The notes below the pieces were generated by a model. It made no database searches, had not been told where the DNA came from, and saw nothing but the letters and a program-made list of their open reading frames with translations. The position numbers were made by a program, and so were the translations under genes. A stretch of 64,000 bases of DNA. It comes from Sphaerisporangium sp. GTDB lineage: Bacteria; Actinomycetota; Actinomycetes; Streptosporangiales; Streptosporangiaceae. Numbering within the stretch: the first letter of the stretch is position 1; each line of letters opens with the position of its first letter. The stretch is from assembly GCA_025964675.1 (NCBI GenBank), contig JAOPYI010000158.1, positions 1-64,000 on the forward strand, read 5' to 3'. Of the stretch, positions 34,536 to 42,377 are shown one piece after another.

Positions 34536-36158
34536 ATGGCGGGACAGCCCCCCGGCCGCCGGGCACTGATCATCGACACCCCGCCGACGTCGAACGGGGA
34601 CCTGCACGTCGGGCACCTCGCCGGGCCGTTCATGGCGGCCGACGTGCATGCCCGCTACCTGCGGTCCACCGGCCGGCCGGTGGTGTTCTCCAGCGGCACC
34701 GACGACAGCCAGACGTACGTGCTGGCCAGCGCCCGCCGCAAGGGGCTCACGCCGGAGGAGCTGTGCGGCAGGTCCTGGCACGAGATCCGCCGCACGCTGG
34801 AGGGCATGGGCATATCGCTGGACGGCTTCGCGCCGTACGACGATCGCTACCGGGCGTCGGTGCTGGGCTTCGTCGGCGCCCTGCACGACGCTGGGAAGTT
34901 CGAGCTGAGGAAGGTCAGGCTGCCGTACTCCGAGCGCACCGGGGAATTCCTGGTGGAGGGCCTGGTCTGCGGCTACTGCCCGGTCTGCCTGGTCGAGAGC
35001 CGGGGTGGGCTCTGCGAGAGCTGCGGTCACCCCAACAACTTCGACGAGCTGGTCGAACCGCGCTCCACCGTCGACCCCGGCGACGCGGTGACCGTCAGGG
35101 AGGCCGAGATCCTGGTGCTGCCGCTGGAGCGGTACCGTGACCGGCTCACCGCCTACTACCGGGAGCGGGAGTCGCGGCTGCGGCCGCACACCGTGCAGTT
35201 GGTGCGCGAGCTGCTCGCGAAGCCGCTGCCCGACTTCCCGGTCACCTACCCGGTGGACTGGGGCATCCCTGCCCCGTTCCCCGAGACGCCGGGGCAGGTG
35301 CTCAACGCCTGGGTCGAGGGCATCCCGGCCGTCATGTACTGCACGGCGTTCGCCGCGGAGGGGCTGGGAGAGCGGCACGACGCCGACGACGAGCTGTGGC
35401 GGGCCGAGGAGTCCCCCGAGATCATCTACTTCATCGGCTTCGACAACGTCTACTTCTGGGGCCTCACGCACGTGGCGTTGCTGATGGCGCACGAGGGCAG
35501 GTACGCGCTGCCGGACGCGATCATCTCGAACGAGTTCTATGAGCTGGAGAACGCGAAGTTCTCCACCAGCCTCGGCCACGTGCTGTACACCGGTGACCTG
35601 CTCGACGAGGTGCCGAGAGACCTGATCCGCTTCTACCTCGCGCTGAGCTGCCCCGAGCACCAGCAGACCAACTTCAGCCGTGAAGCGCTGACCAAGGTGA
35701 CCGAGGAGCGCCTGGTCCGGCCGTGGAACCGGCTGGCCGGGGTGCTGGCCAAGGCCGCGGCCGAGGCGGGCGCGGAGGCCGGCGGGACGCTGGCGGTGTC
35801 CGGCGAGGCGCGGCGGCGCGCCGAGGCCGTGCTGGCGCGGTTCCGCACCTGCTACGAGCTGCCGGGCTACAGCCTCACCAGGGCCGCCAACCTGGTGGTG
35901 GCGCAGCTGAACAGGCTGCTCGCCACCGCCCGGCGCCTTGAGGGGGCCGGCGCGGGCGCGGAGGGGCTCGGCGACCTGTTCTTCGAGGTACGGGTGCTCG
36001 TCTCGGGCGCCTCGCCGATCCTGATCGACCTCGCCGAGGCGGCGGCCGAGGAGGGTGGCTTCTCCTGCGGCTTCGACGCCGGAACGTCCGCGGTCTCGGA
36101 GGTGGCGCCTTTCGCGCTTCCGCCGCTGGGCGCCGCCGGTGACGCCGGCATCGCCTGA
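34536..36158 (+). CDS. MetRS-like aminoacyl ligase, hydrazine synthetase subunit
   Basis: A 540-residue class I synthetase resembling methionyl-tRNA synthetase. It has the HIGH-type motif HVGH (residues 24-27) after TPPTSNGD, a zinc knuckle of two CxxC pairs (CGYC/CPVC and CESC, near residues 144-165) and a KMSKS-type KFSTS (about 341). The C-terminal anticodon-binding region is short and divergent, so it is unlikely to charge tRNA. In the characterised hydrazine pathways (s56-p1, triacsin, pyrazofurin-type) the MetRS-like part activates glycine or another amino acid with ATP and esterifies the N-hydroxyl group. It follows the cupin gene with a 3-bp gap. Confidence 0.88.
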   Translation: MAGQPPGRRALIIDTPPTSNGDLHVGHLAGPFMAADVHARYLRSTGRPVVFSSGTDDSQTYVLASARRKGLTPEELCGRSWHEIRRTLEGMGISLDGFAPYDDRYRASVLGFVGALHDAGKFELRKVRLPYSERTGEFLVEGLVCGYCPVCLVESRGGLCESCGHPNNFDELVEPRSTVDPGDAVTVREAEILVLPLERYRDRLTAYYRERESRLRPHTVQLVRELLAKPLPDFPVTYPVDWGIPAPFPETPGQVLNAWVEGIPAVMYCTAFAAEGLGERHDADDELWRAEESPEIIYFIGFDNVYFWGLTHVALLMAHEGRYALPDAIISNEFYELENAKFSTSLGHVLYTGDLLDEVPRDLIRFYLALSCPEHQQTNFSREALTKVTEERLVRPWNRLAGVLAKAAAEAGAEAGGTLAVSGEARRRAEAVLARFRTCYELPGYSLTRAANLVVAQLNRLLATARRLEGAGAGAEGLGDLFFEVRVLVSGASPILIDLAEAAAEEGGFSCGFDAGTSAVSEVAPFALPPLGAAGDAGIA

Positions 36159-36173
36159 ACGCGACCACGTGGG

Positions 36174-36221
36174 GTGTCTTCCCGCCCCGGTCGGGCGGGG
36201 ACGGGCGTCCCCATAAGACAC
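36174..36221 (+). terminator. Nested intergenic hairpin after the MetRS-like gene
   Basis: GTGTCTT (36174-36180) pairs with AAGACAC (36215-36221), enclosing a second stem CCCGCCC (36181-36187) / GGGCGGG (36193-36199). The element lies 16 bp after the MetRS-like stop and 17 bp before the dioxygenase start. There is no T-run; it may attenuate or process the transcript between the two genes. Confidence 0.5.
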
Positions 36222-36237
36222 GACGAGCCTTCAGTGA

Positions 36238-37236
36238 GTGAGTGGTGACACAGTGTTATCAATGATCGCGGACACTTCGACGCGCGGAGTGGTCCTGGAA
36301 CAGGCGGACACGGCCGAGGTACGACGGATCGCCGCCGAGCTGAGCTCGTCGCGGGACGGGCAGGTGAACGACCCGGTCTCGGTCGCCGCGGCGCGCCACG
36401 CGTCCGACGCGCTGCCTCTCGTCCTGCGCAGGACGCTCCGGGGGTTCCGGCGGGACTCCGGCAGGACCGGCTCGCTGCTCATCGGCGGCCTGCCCCTCGA
36501 CGAGAGCGTCCTTCCCCCGACCCCCACGGTGGACGGCTCGGTCCAGCGGTCGCTCAGCGTTCCCGCCGGCGTGCTGATGCTGGTCGCGTGCGTGCTCGGG
36601 GAGCCGACGGCCTTCCAGGCCGAGAAGTCCGGCGCTCTGGTGCAGGACGTGGTGCCGGTTCCGGGGAAGGAGGAGTTCCAGGGCAACGCGGGCTCGGTGA
36701 TGCTGTCGTTCCACAACGAGAACGCCTTCCACCAGCACCGGCCCGACTACGTCATGCTGCTGTGCCTGCGCACCGACCACGAGCGCGTGGCGGGCCTGCG
36801 CACCGCGTGCGCCCGCGAGGTCCTGCCCGCGCTGACCGGCGCCACGAGGCGGACCCTGTTCCTGCCGGAGTTCGTCACCGCGTCACCCCCGTCGTTCGGC
36901 GCGGACCACGCGGCCACGGTCCCGCACGCGGTGTTCTTCGGAGCGCCGGAGGACCCCGACATGCGGGTGGATCTGGCCGCGACCACCGCGCTCACACCGA
37001 GGGCCGACATGGCGCTGGCCGAGCTCGGGAAGGTGCTCGACGGCGTCGCGCACACCGTACGGCTGGCCGCCGGCGACCTGGCCATCGTGGACAACCGGGT
37101 GACCGTACACGGGCGCACCGCGTTCCGGCCTCGCTACGACGGGCGCGACCGCTGGCTGCAGCGCACCTTCGTGGCCACGGACCTGCGCCGTTCTCGCGAT
37201 CACCGGCCCCTGGACGGCTACGTCCTGGATCGGTGA
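36238..37236 (+). CDS. Fe(II)/2-oxoglutarate amino-acid hydroxylase (VioC/AsnO type)
   Basis: About 332 residues, related to clavaminate-synthase-like oxygenases that beta-hydroxylate arginine or asparagine (VioC, AsnO). Iron ligands: HNE in LSFHNENAFHQHRPDYVML (about residue 157) and the distal His in NRVTVHGRTAF (about 290), followed by the oxoglutarate-binding Arg in FRPRYDGRD. Likely hydroxylates an amino acid or the hydrazine building block. The start is uncertain: GTG at 36238 has no clear ribosome site; GTG 36253 or ATG 36262 are alternatives. If the first is right, codon 7 is TTA, rare in high-GC actinomycetes and a target of bldA control. Confidence 0.85.
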   Translation: MSGDTVLSMIADTSTRGVVLEQADTAEVRRIAAELSSSRDGQVNDPVSVAAARHASDALPLVLRRTLRGFRRDSGRTGSLLIGGLPLDESVLPPTPTVDGSVQRSLSVPAGVLMLVACVLGEPTAFQAEKSGALVQDVVPVPGKEEFQGNAGSVMLSFHNENAFHQHRPDYVMLLCLRTDHERVAGLRTACAREVLPALTGATRRTLFLPEFVTASPPSFGADHAATVPHAVFFGAPEDPDMRVDLAATTALTPRADMALAELGKVLDGVAHTVRLAAGDLAIVDNRVTVHGRTAFRPRYDGRDRWLQRTFVATDLRRSRDHRPLDGYVLDR

Positions 37237-37328
37237 GCACGAAACTCGCGCACCGGGCCGGGTCCCGAAGCGGCGGTGTCACCGGCGCCTCATCCACCGT
37301 GGGCGCGACGGTGGCACCGCCGTGGACC

Positions 37329-39230
37329 TCAGGCCGCACGCTCGAACCGGAGAAGACCACGAAGCTCGGCGGCGAGAGGTTCCAGCGCGGTACGGGCCAG
37401 CGTGTCGTTCTGCCGGAAGGGCAGGGCGTTGGTCCGGGGAGGGGCGAAGGTCGCGAACTGGCGCACGTTGGTGAACGGCCCGATGGCGAACCGGCGTGGA
37501 TGCGGGCTGCCGTTCCGGTCCAGGATCCGGAAGTCCGTGGTGGACACGTGCAGCAGGCCGGAGCTGTGGTGGAACCCGTCCGCCTCGTCGGCGAGGACGT
37601 GCTCGGCCGCCTCGCCGGGTTCGTACAGCCCCCGCAGCAGCGGGTCGTCGCAGGTCCGCAGGTTCGCGTCGGGCAGGCGTGCCTCCACCAGCGCGGTGGC
37701 CTCGACGGTCTCCGGGACGCAGGCGCCCCCGGCGCGGAACACGCCTTCGTCCTCGTCGGCGCCGACCCACATGTCCGCGCCGAGGAACGTGACGATCCCC
37801 GCCTCTGAGAGGGCGAGAAGCTGGCAGGTCCGGTGCCCCGGAGGGCCGCTGCCGATGTACTCGAAGAACCCCTGCCACCATCCCTGGACGTCCTCGACCT
37901 GCGACCGGGCGCTGATCTTGGCCGTGGCCCGCAGCTGGTGCAGCTGCCCGTAGACCGACACGAGCGCCAGGTACGCCCCCTGGTCGGCGCTGAACGCGGG
38001 GTCGCCGCGCCGGTCGACGTCGCCGGCGATGTGCCCGCGCACGTGGTCCTGCAGCTCGGCGAGACCGGCGAAGCACCGCCCGTCCAGCGGCCTGTCCAGC
38101 CCGGCGAGGTCCAGCCGGTCGGCGAGGTCCGGTACGGCCGCCTCGACCAGGGCCCGCATGTGGTCGCCGTCCCAGTCGAGGCAGGTGTAGGACGCCGAGA
38201 ACTCCTCCCATCCCATCGTGACGCGGTCGGGGTGCGCGGTGAACAGCTCGTGGTAGTAGCCCCAGCCGATCTCCTTGGCCATCAGGGGCCAGAGGTCGAC
38301 GAAGAAGTCGACCCGCTCGCGGCCGGCGAATCTCCGGTCGAGCGTCGCCGCGTCGAAGAACGTCGGCAGCGGCGCGGGCGCGCCGCCCAGCCGGTAGCCG
38401 ATCTTGGAGCGGTACGGGACGCCTCGCCGCGATCCGACGTAGAGCCGCGGCTCGTCGCCGGACGGCAGGTAGCGCAGCCGGCCGTCCTCCTCCACGTACC
38501 GGCCGCCGCGGCCCTCGGTCAGCAGCACCATGAGGTCCACGAAAGCGGCACCGAACCCGCGCAGCACGATGTTCTCTCCCGGCCGGAACATGGACAGGTC
38601 CACGTCGGCGCTATAGGCGCGCGGCAGGTACAGCAGGTCGTGCCGGGCGGCGAAGTCGGCCATCCGCTGGTGTTCCTTGCACGGCCGGGCGTCCAGGTGC
38701 CCCAGGGCGAGGATCACCGTGTCGGCCTCCAGCGGTTCGGCTCGATCGGCCAGCCACACCCGCTGCCTGCTCCCCGGCCCGTCCTCGAGCCGGACGGCCA
38801 CGGTCGCGTGCACCGACACCGAGACGTTCCCGGGGCGCTCGGCGACGAGCTTCTCGAAGACCCACCCCAGGTAGCGGCTCTGCACCTGGCGGGTGGCGAA
38901 GGACATGCCGGTCAGGTCCGGCTGCCCGCCGTCGCCCGCCGCCCACTCGCTCAGCGACGGTCCCGGCCGGATGGGGCCCGCGCATCGCACGGTGTCGTCG
39001 GGGAACATGGTCACGTTCTCGGCCATGGCGTTCATCCACATCAGCGGCGACTGGTCCTCGCGCCACACCCGGCCCCCACCCGCCGGGTAGGGGTCCACCA
39101 TCTCGATACGAACCTCTCGGAAGGGCGGCAGCTCACCGATGTTCGCCAGAAGGCGTTCCATCACACCGGTGCCCCGCGGTCCGGCCCCCACAATGACAAT
39201 GACAAAGGGATCAGTCTTCGACTTATTCAC
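37329..39230 (-). CDS. Large FAD/NAD(P)-binding protein
   Basis: A 633-residue protein with an N-terminal dinucleotide motif VIVIVGAGPRGTGVMERLL (residues 10-28) and an early conserved MNAMAENVTMF. This is the FAD-NAD(P)-binding family (NAD_binding_9 type) found in many actinomycete biosynthetic loci; activity is largely uncharacterised. GTG start at 39230 after GGGGA. It is transcribed away from the dioxygenase gene (convergent, 92-bp gap) and follows the 33-residue peptide gene on the same strand, so it is the prime candidate for oxidising that peptide or the hydrazine intermediate. No export signal. Confidence 0.85.
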   Translation of the reverse strand: MNKSKTDPFVIVIVGAGPRGTGVMERLLANIGELPPFREVRIEMVDPYPAGGGRVWREDQSPLMWMNAMAENVTMFPDDTVRCAGPIRPGPSLSEWAAGDGGQPDLTGMSFATRQVQSRYLGWVFEKLVAERPGNVSVSVHATVAVRLEDGPGSRQRVWLADRAEPLEADTVILALGHLDARPCKEHQRMADFAARHDLLYLPRAYSADVDLSMFRPGENIVLRGFGAAFVDLMVLLTEGRGGRYVEEDGRLRYLPSGDEPRLYVGSRRGVPYRSKIGYRLGGAPAPLPTFFDAATLDRRFAGRERVDFFVDLWPLMAKEIGWGYYHELFTAHPDRVTMGWEEFSASYTCLDWDGDHMRALVEAAVPDLADRLDLAGLDRPLDGRCFAGLAELQDHVRGHIAGDVDRRGDPAFSADQGAYLALVSVYGQLHQLRATAKISARSQVEDVQGWWQGFFEYIGSGPPGHRTCQLLALSEAGIVTFLGADMWVGADEDEGVFRAGGACVPETVEATALVEARLPDANLRTCDDPLLRGLYEPGEAAEHVLADEADGFHHSSGLLHVSTTDFRILDRNGSPHPRRFAIGPFTNVRQFATFAPPRTNALPFRQNDTLARTALEPLAAELRGLLRFERAA

Positions 39231-39386
39231 GCCGTGTTCCCCAGGTTGAAAATTGACTACCGTGTGCCGACGGTTTCTGGTCGGCTCGACATCCCCGATC
39301 GGTCCCATGTGATGCGGCCGGCGGCCGGCGCGGTTCCGATCCGTGGACGTGGCGGGCGGCTGGTGGCTCATGGGTGAAGGCGCGGT

Positions 39387-39488
39387 CTAGCCGGCGGCGG
39401 AAAGGGCGCCGGAAACGACGCCGGAAAAGGAGGAGGGCGATTCATCCTCGAGTTCTGAAACGACCGGCGGTACGGCGGGATTGTTCAT
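39387..39488 (-). CDS. 33-residue putative precursor peptide
   Basis: A small ORF with a textbook ribosome site (AGGAG, 6 nt before ATG 39488). The peptide starts MNNPAVPPVVSELEDESP, an acidic Pro-rich segment like RiPP leaders, and ends SSFSGVVSGALSAAG, a small, Ser/Gly/Ala-rich tail without Cys. It lies between the questin-oxidase-like gene and the FAD/NAD(P) gene on the same strand, and a ~100-bp regulatory element repeated elsewhere in the locus sits 23 bp upstream. Precursor status is inferred from size, position and composition; no family was recognised. The longer reading frame (to 39581) runs through the regulatory element and is not preferred. Confidence 0.55.
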   Translation of the reverse strand: MNNPAVPPVVSELEDESPSSFSGVVSGALSAAG

Positions 39489-39510
39489 TTCCTGCTCCTG
39501 TTCTCGGCCT

Positions 39511-39610
39511 GTGAATTCGTGCTCGCACAGACAACTCTGCGCTCGCGGAAGCCGCCGGAACAGGTGAATGAAAGTCAGCAAGTTGCATGCTGGTTACCGC
39601 TTCCTGCCAC
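39511..39610 (-). promoter_or_regulatory. Shared upstream element, copy A (peptide gene)
   Basis: This 100-bp stretch aligns without gaps to 45714-45813 with 65 identical bases by my count. Identical blocks (plus strand): CTCGCAC at 39522, CAACTCTGC at 39532, GTCAGCAAG at 39574 and GCTTCCTGCCA at 39599. It ends 23 bp upstream of the peptide ATG. The variable middle suggests protein-binding sites held at fixed spacing rather than recent duplication. Confidence 0.75.
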
Positions 39611-39631
39611 GAGGAAGCTGGACAGCGAGGA

Positions 39632-40687
39632 TCAGGCGCGGGGCTCCACGAAGTCGCCGATACGCAGGGCCGCGGCAAGCGCGTCGGGGTGGCCGGTGCG
39701 GGTGTACACCTCGGCCGCGGTGTCGGCGAACTTGATGACGTGCTCGTCTCCGTGGGCGATGGCCCAGTCGAGGACGTCGGTCACGGCGTCCGGGCCGGCC
39801 GCCGCGTCCGGCAGCTCGGCGCGCGGAGCGGCCCGCTCCGGCGCGTACGCGGACAGGATCGCCGCGGTGGTCGCCCAGACGGCGGACAGGCTTGGCGCCC
39901 ACATCTCTCTAGGAAGGGCGGGCAGGGTGTGCAGCACGGCGTTCGGCGCGGTGGCGGTGTGCACGAGCAGCACCGGGCTCGCGTGGCCGTGGGTGAGGTA
40001 GCGCAGCGTCGCCGCGTCCACGAGGTCGGTCAGCCGGGCGCGCGCGTCGTCGGGGCCGGCCGCCGGGCGCAGAGCGGCGACCGACCCGCGCCAGCCGGTG
40101 AGATCCCGCAGCCGGCCGAGACGGGCGCCGACGTTGCCCTGCTGGTCGGGGATGCGGGGAAGCGCCTCGAGGGCGGCCGTGGGGTCAAGCGCGCCGGAGG
40201 GCTCGGCGGTCACCGGCACCGAGAGCGCGCGGGCGGCCCAGAACGCCAGCCCGTGGGCCAGCTCGGCGACCGCGGCCGGGCTCTGGTCGCCGGCCAGCAG
40301 CGCGCGCACGGCGTGACCGACGCGGATCACCGCGTGGGTCGTGCCGGCGACGATCCCGGGAAGCAGCCTCGGCCACCAGGTGACGAGCAGCTCCTGCCAC
40401 GGCCGCTCGCCGGCCTGCCGGGTGAAGTACGCCGTCCAGTCGCCGATCCGGCGCCCGTCCCCCAGGGCCGCCTGCCAGTTCAGGTCGGTGATCTCCTCGG
40501 TGGCGGAGGGCAGGTCGTCCAGGCGGCGGACGTAGGCTCCGACCCAGCGGTCCACGTCGGCCGCGTGCCCGCGCCGGACCATCACCTCCACCGCCATCGG
40601 ACCGTGGTTGGTCAGCTGGCTCTCGCCCCACTCGGGCCCGGTGCCGTGGAACCGCTCGTACGCGTCGTTCAAGATCCCGCTGTTCAT
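39632..40687 (-). CDS. Questin-oxidase-like protein (DUF4243)
   Basis: A 351-residue protein beginning MNSGILNDAYERFHGTGPEW and continuing LTNHGPMAVEVMVRRG, the conserved N-terminal block of questin oxidase-like/DUF4243 proteins. Fungal members oxidise aromatic polyketides, but bacterial ones are uncharacterised and the reaction here cannot be inferred. Mostly alpha-helical with conserved His (HGP, GTTHAVIRVGHAVRAL). ATG at 40687 with GGGGAG upstream. First gene of a minus-strand unit with the small peptide and the FAD/NAD(P) protein. Confidence 0.75.
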   Translation of the reverse strand: MNSGILNDAYERFHGTGPEWGESQLTNHGPMAVEVMVRRGHAADVDRWVGAYVRRLDDLPSATEEITDLNWQAALGDGRRIGDWTAYFTRQAGERPWQELLVTWWPRLLPGIVAGTTHAVIRVGHAVRALLAGDQSPAAVAELAHGLAFWAARALSVPVTAEPSGALDPTAALEALPRIPDQQGNVGARLGRLRDLTGWRGSVAALRPAAGPDDARARLTDLVDAATLRYLTHGHASPVLLVHTATAPNAVLHTLPALPREMWAPSLSAVWATTAAILSAYAPERAAPRAELPDAAAGPDAVTDVLDWAIAHGDEHVIKFADTAAEVYTRTGHPDALAAALRIGDFVEPRA

Positions 40688-41042
40688 CGTCGTCTCCCCG
40701 TGGATCAGGCGGCATCTGAGTCCTACCCATGAACCGACACAGGTAGGTATATCGCAGCGACGCCGGTCGCACGTAGACGTCAGGGAGGCAGGGACCTGTT
40801 CCGCGGGGGCCGCCCGGCCGGAAATGGAGCACGTACGAAGAAGACAGAGGGGAGGGGGAGGCATTTGACTGGCATCACCGCACGGCCAGCGCGGCGTGAC
40901 CGGCCGAGCGGGGCCGCGACCAGCACGCCGGCGCGCGGGCGGCACCGTACCTGAACCCGCGCCGGCCGGATGGACCTGACGCACACGGCTCACCATGAGC
41001 CCCATCGACCACCGACCGACACGTGTTCAGAGGATCGACACC
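40688..41042. other. Divergent promoter region of the biosynthetic locus
   Basis: A 355-bp gene-free stretch between the questin-oxidase-like gene (minus) and the ATP-grasp gene (plus). CCTAC (40722-40726) and GTAGG (40743-40747) form an inverted repeat about 40 bp upstream of the former. The ~100-bp element present twice elsewhere in the locus is not recognisable here. Confidence 0.5.
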
Positions 41043-42377
41043 ATGAGCGCTAACCCGAACTCGTCCCGCCCCCCGGCGATCCTCTTCATGGGGGATCTGG
41101 TGATCGTCGGAAGGCAGACCCGGCTCATCACCGAAGCGCGCCGCCGGGGATTCGCACCTCTCCTCGTCATCACCCCCGACACCGACCCCGATCGGCTCGC
41201 GGCCTGCCGTGCCGACTCCGCGCACCCCTTGTCGCAGCTGGAGGAGGTCGTGCTGGTCCAGGACGCCAAGGTGGACCTGGTCATGCCCGCGGTGCAGACG
41301 CTGCTTCGCCGGTACGACGTGCGGGGAGTGCTGTGCGTCGGGGACTTCTTCGTGGAGCCGGTCGGAATGCTCGGCGACTGCCTCGGCCTGCCGGGCGCCG
41401 GAGCCGCCGCCAGCCGGATCAGCCGCAACAAGCTGCTGCAGCGTACGACCGTCCCCGACCTGTCGCCCGACTTCACGGTCGTCACGCCGGAGGAGCGGTC
41501 CGGCCTCGACACCAGCGGGCTCGAATTCCCCGTCGTCGTCAAGCCGGTGGGACGCTTCTCCAGCCTCGGCGTGCGCCAGGTGAAGAGGCCCGATGAGCTA
41601 GCCGAGGTGCTCGCGACCTACCCCGAGGACGAGACCGTGCTGGTCGAGAGCCGCGTGGTCGGCCCCGAGTTCTCCGTCGAGGCGCTGGTGCAGAACGGCG
41701 AGGTCTTCTGGGCACAGGTGACGGGCAAGAGGACCAACGAGTCGACCGGCATCTACTTCACGGAGATGGGCCACACCTCGCCGGCCGAGTTGTCGGACGT
41801 CGACGAGAAGGCGCTGCTCGAGGCCAACGAGGAGGTGCTGCGCCGCCTGCGCTTCCGTGACGGCATGACGCACGCCGAGTTCCGGCTGGCCGAGGGGCGG
41901 CCGGTGATGATGGAGGTGGCGACCAGGCTGCCGGGCGACGGCATCACCTTCCTGTGGCACCTGGCCACGGGGGAGCCGCTGGAGCCGGTCCTGGTCGATC
42001 TCGCCCTCGGGGTCCCCACCTCCTACCCCGCTCCCCGCCGCAGGGCCTTGCAGGTCTACCTGGAGCACCCGTACGGCAGGCTCCGCGACGTCACGAGCAC
42101 CGGCGCGCCGGTGTCGTGGGTGACGGCGGACGACCTGTGGCCGGCCTTCGAACCGTCCGCGCCGGAGGACCCGACCCGGGCGCACGCCGTGCTGGTCACC
42201 AAGCTGCGGGGGGCGCTCCTGGGCCCGCAGACCGACTCCGAGCAGCGTTCCGTCTCAGTGATCTACGACGCGCCGCTCGACGGACCGGCGCGGACACCGG
42301 CCGAGGAGTTCACCTCCGCCGTGACCATCACGGTGGAGGACGACCTGCCCGGCGGCGACTCGGGGAGCGGTTCTTGA
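41043..42377 (+). CDS. ATP-grasp carboxylate-amine ligase
   Basis: A 444-residue ATP-grasp enzyme: N-terminal preATP-grasp fold (ILFMGDLVIVGRQTRLITEA), lysine of the ATP site in FPVVVKPVGRFSSLGVRQV, and the metal-binding region MTHAEFRLAEGRPVMMEVA followed by TRLPGD. Such enzymes make amide bonds through acyl phosphates, as in dipeptide ligases and graspetide or pheganomycin-type peptide ligases. It is the only amide-forming enzyme in the locus, so it may join the hydrazine amino acid to a second amino acid or a peptide. ATG at 41043 with AGAGGA upstream. Its stop overlaps the next start (TTGA). Confidence 0.88.
   Translation: MSANPNSSRPPAILFMGDLVIVGRQTRLITEARRRGFAPLLVITPDTDPDRLAACRADSAHPLSQLEEVVLVQDAKVDLVMPAVQTLLRRYDVRGVLCVGDFFVEPVGMLGDCLGLPGAGAAASRISRNKLLQRTTVPDLSPDFTVVTPEERSGLDTSGLEFPVVVKPVGRFSSLGVRQVKRPDELAEVLATYPEDETVLVESRVVGPEFSVEALVQNGEVFWAQVTGKRTNESTGIYFTEMGHTSPAELSDVDEKALLEANEEVLRRLRFRDGMTHAEFRLAEGRPVMMEVATRLPGDGITFLWHLATGEPLEPVLVDLALGVPTSYPAPRRRALQVYLEHPYGRLRDVTSTGAPVSWVTADDLWPAFEPSAPEDPTRAHAVLVTKLRGALLGPQTDSEQRSVSVIYDAPLDGPARTPAEEFTSAVTITVEDDLPGGDSGSGS

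Noticed and set aside
34536-36158. Housekeeping or second methionyl-tRNA synthetase
   Set aside because: The anticodon-binding part is reduced, and the gene is embedded between a cupin and a dioxygenase behind an N-hydroxylase.
39489-39581. Longer version of the small peptide starting at 39581
   Set aside because: The extra part lies within the repeated regulatory element, and the downstream ATG has the strong ribosome site.
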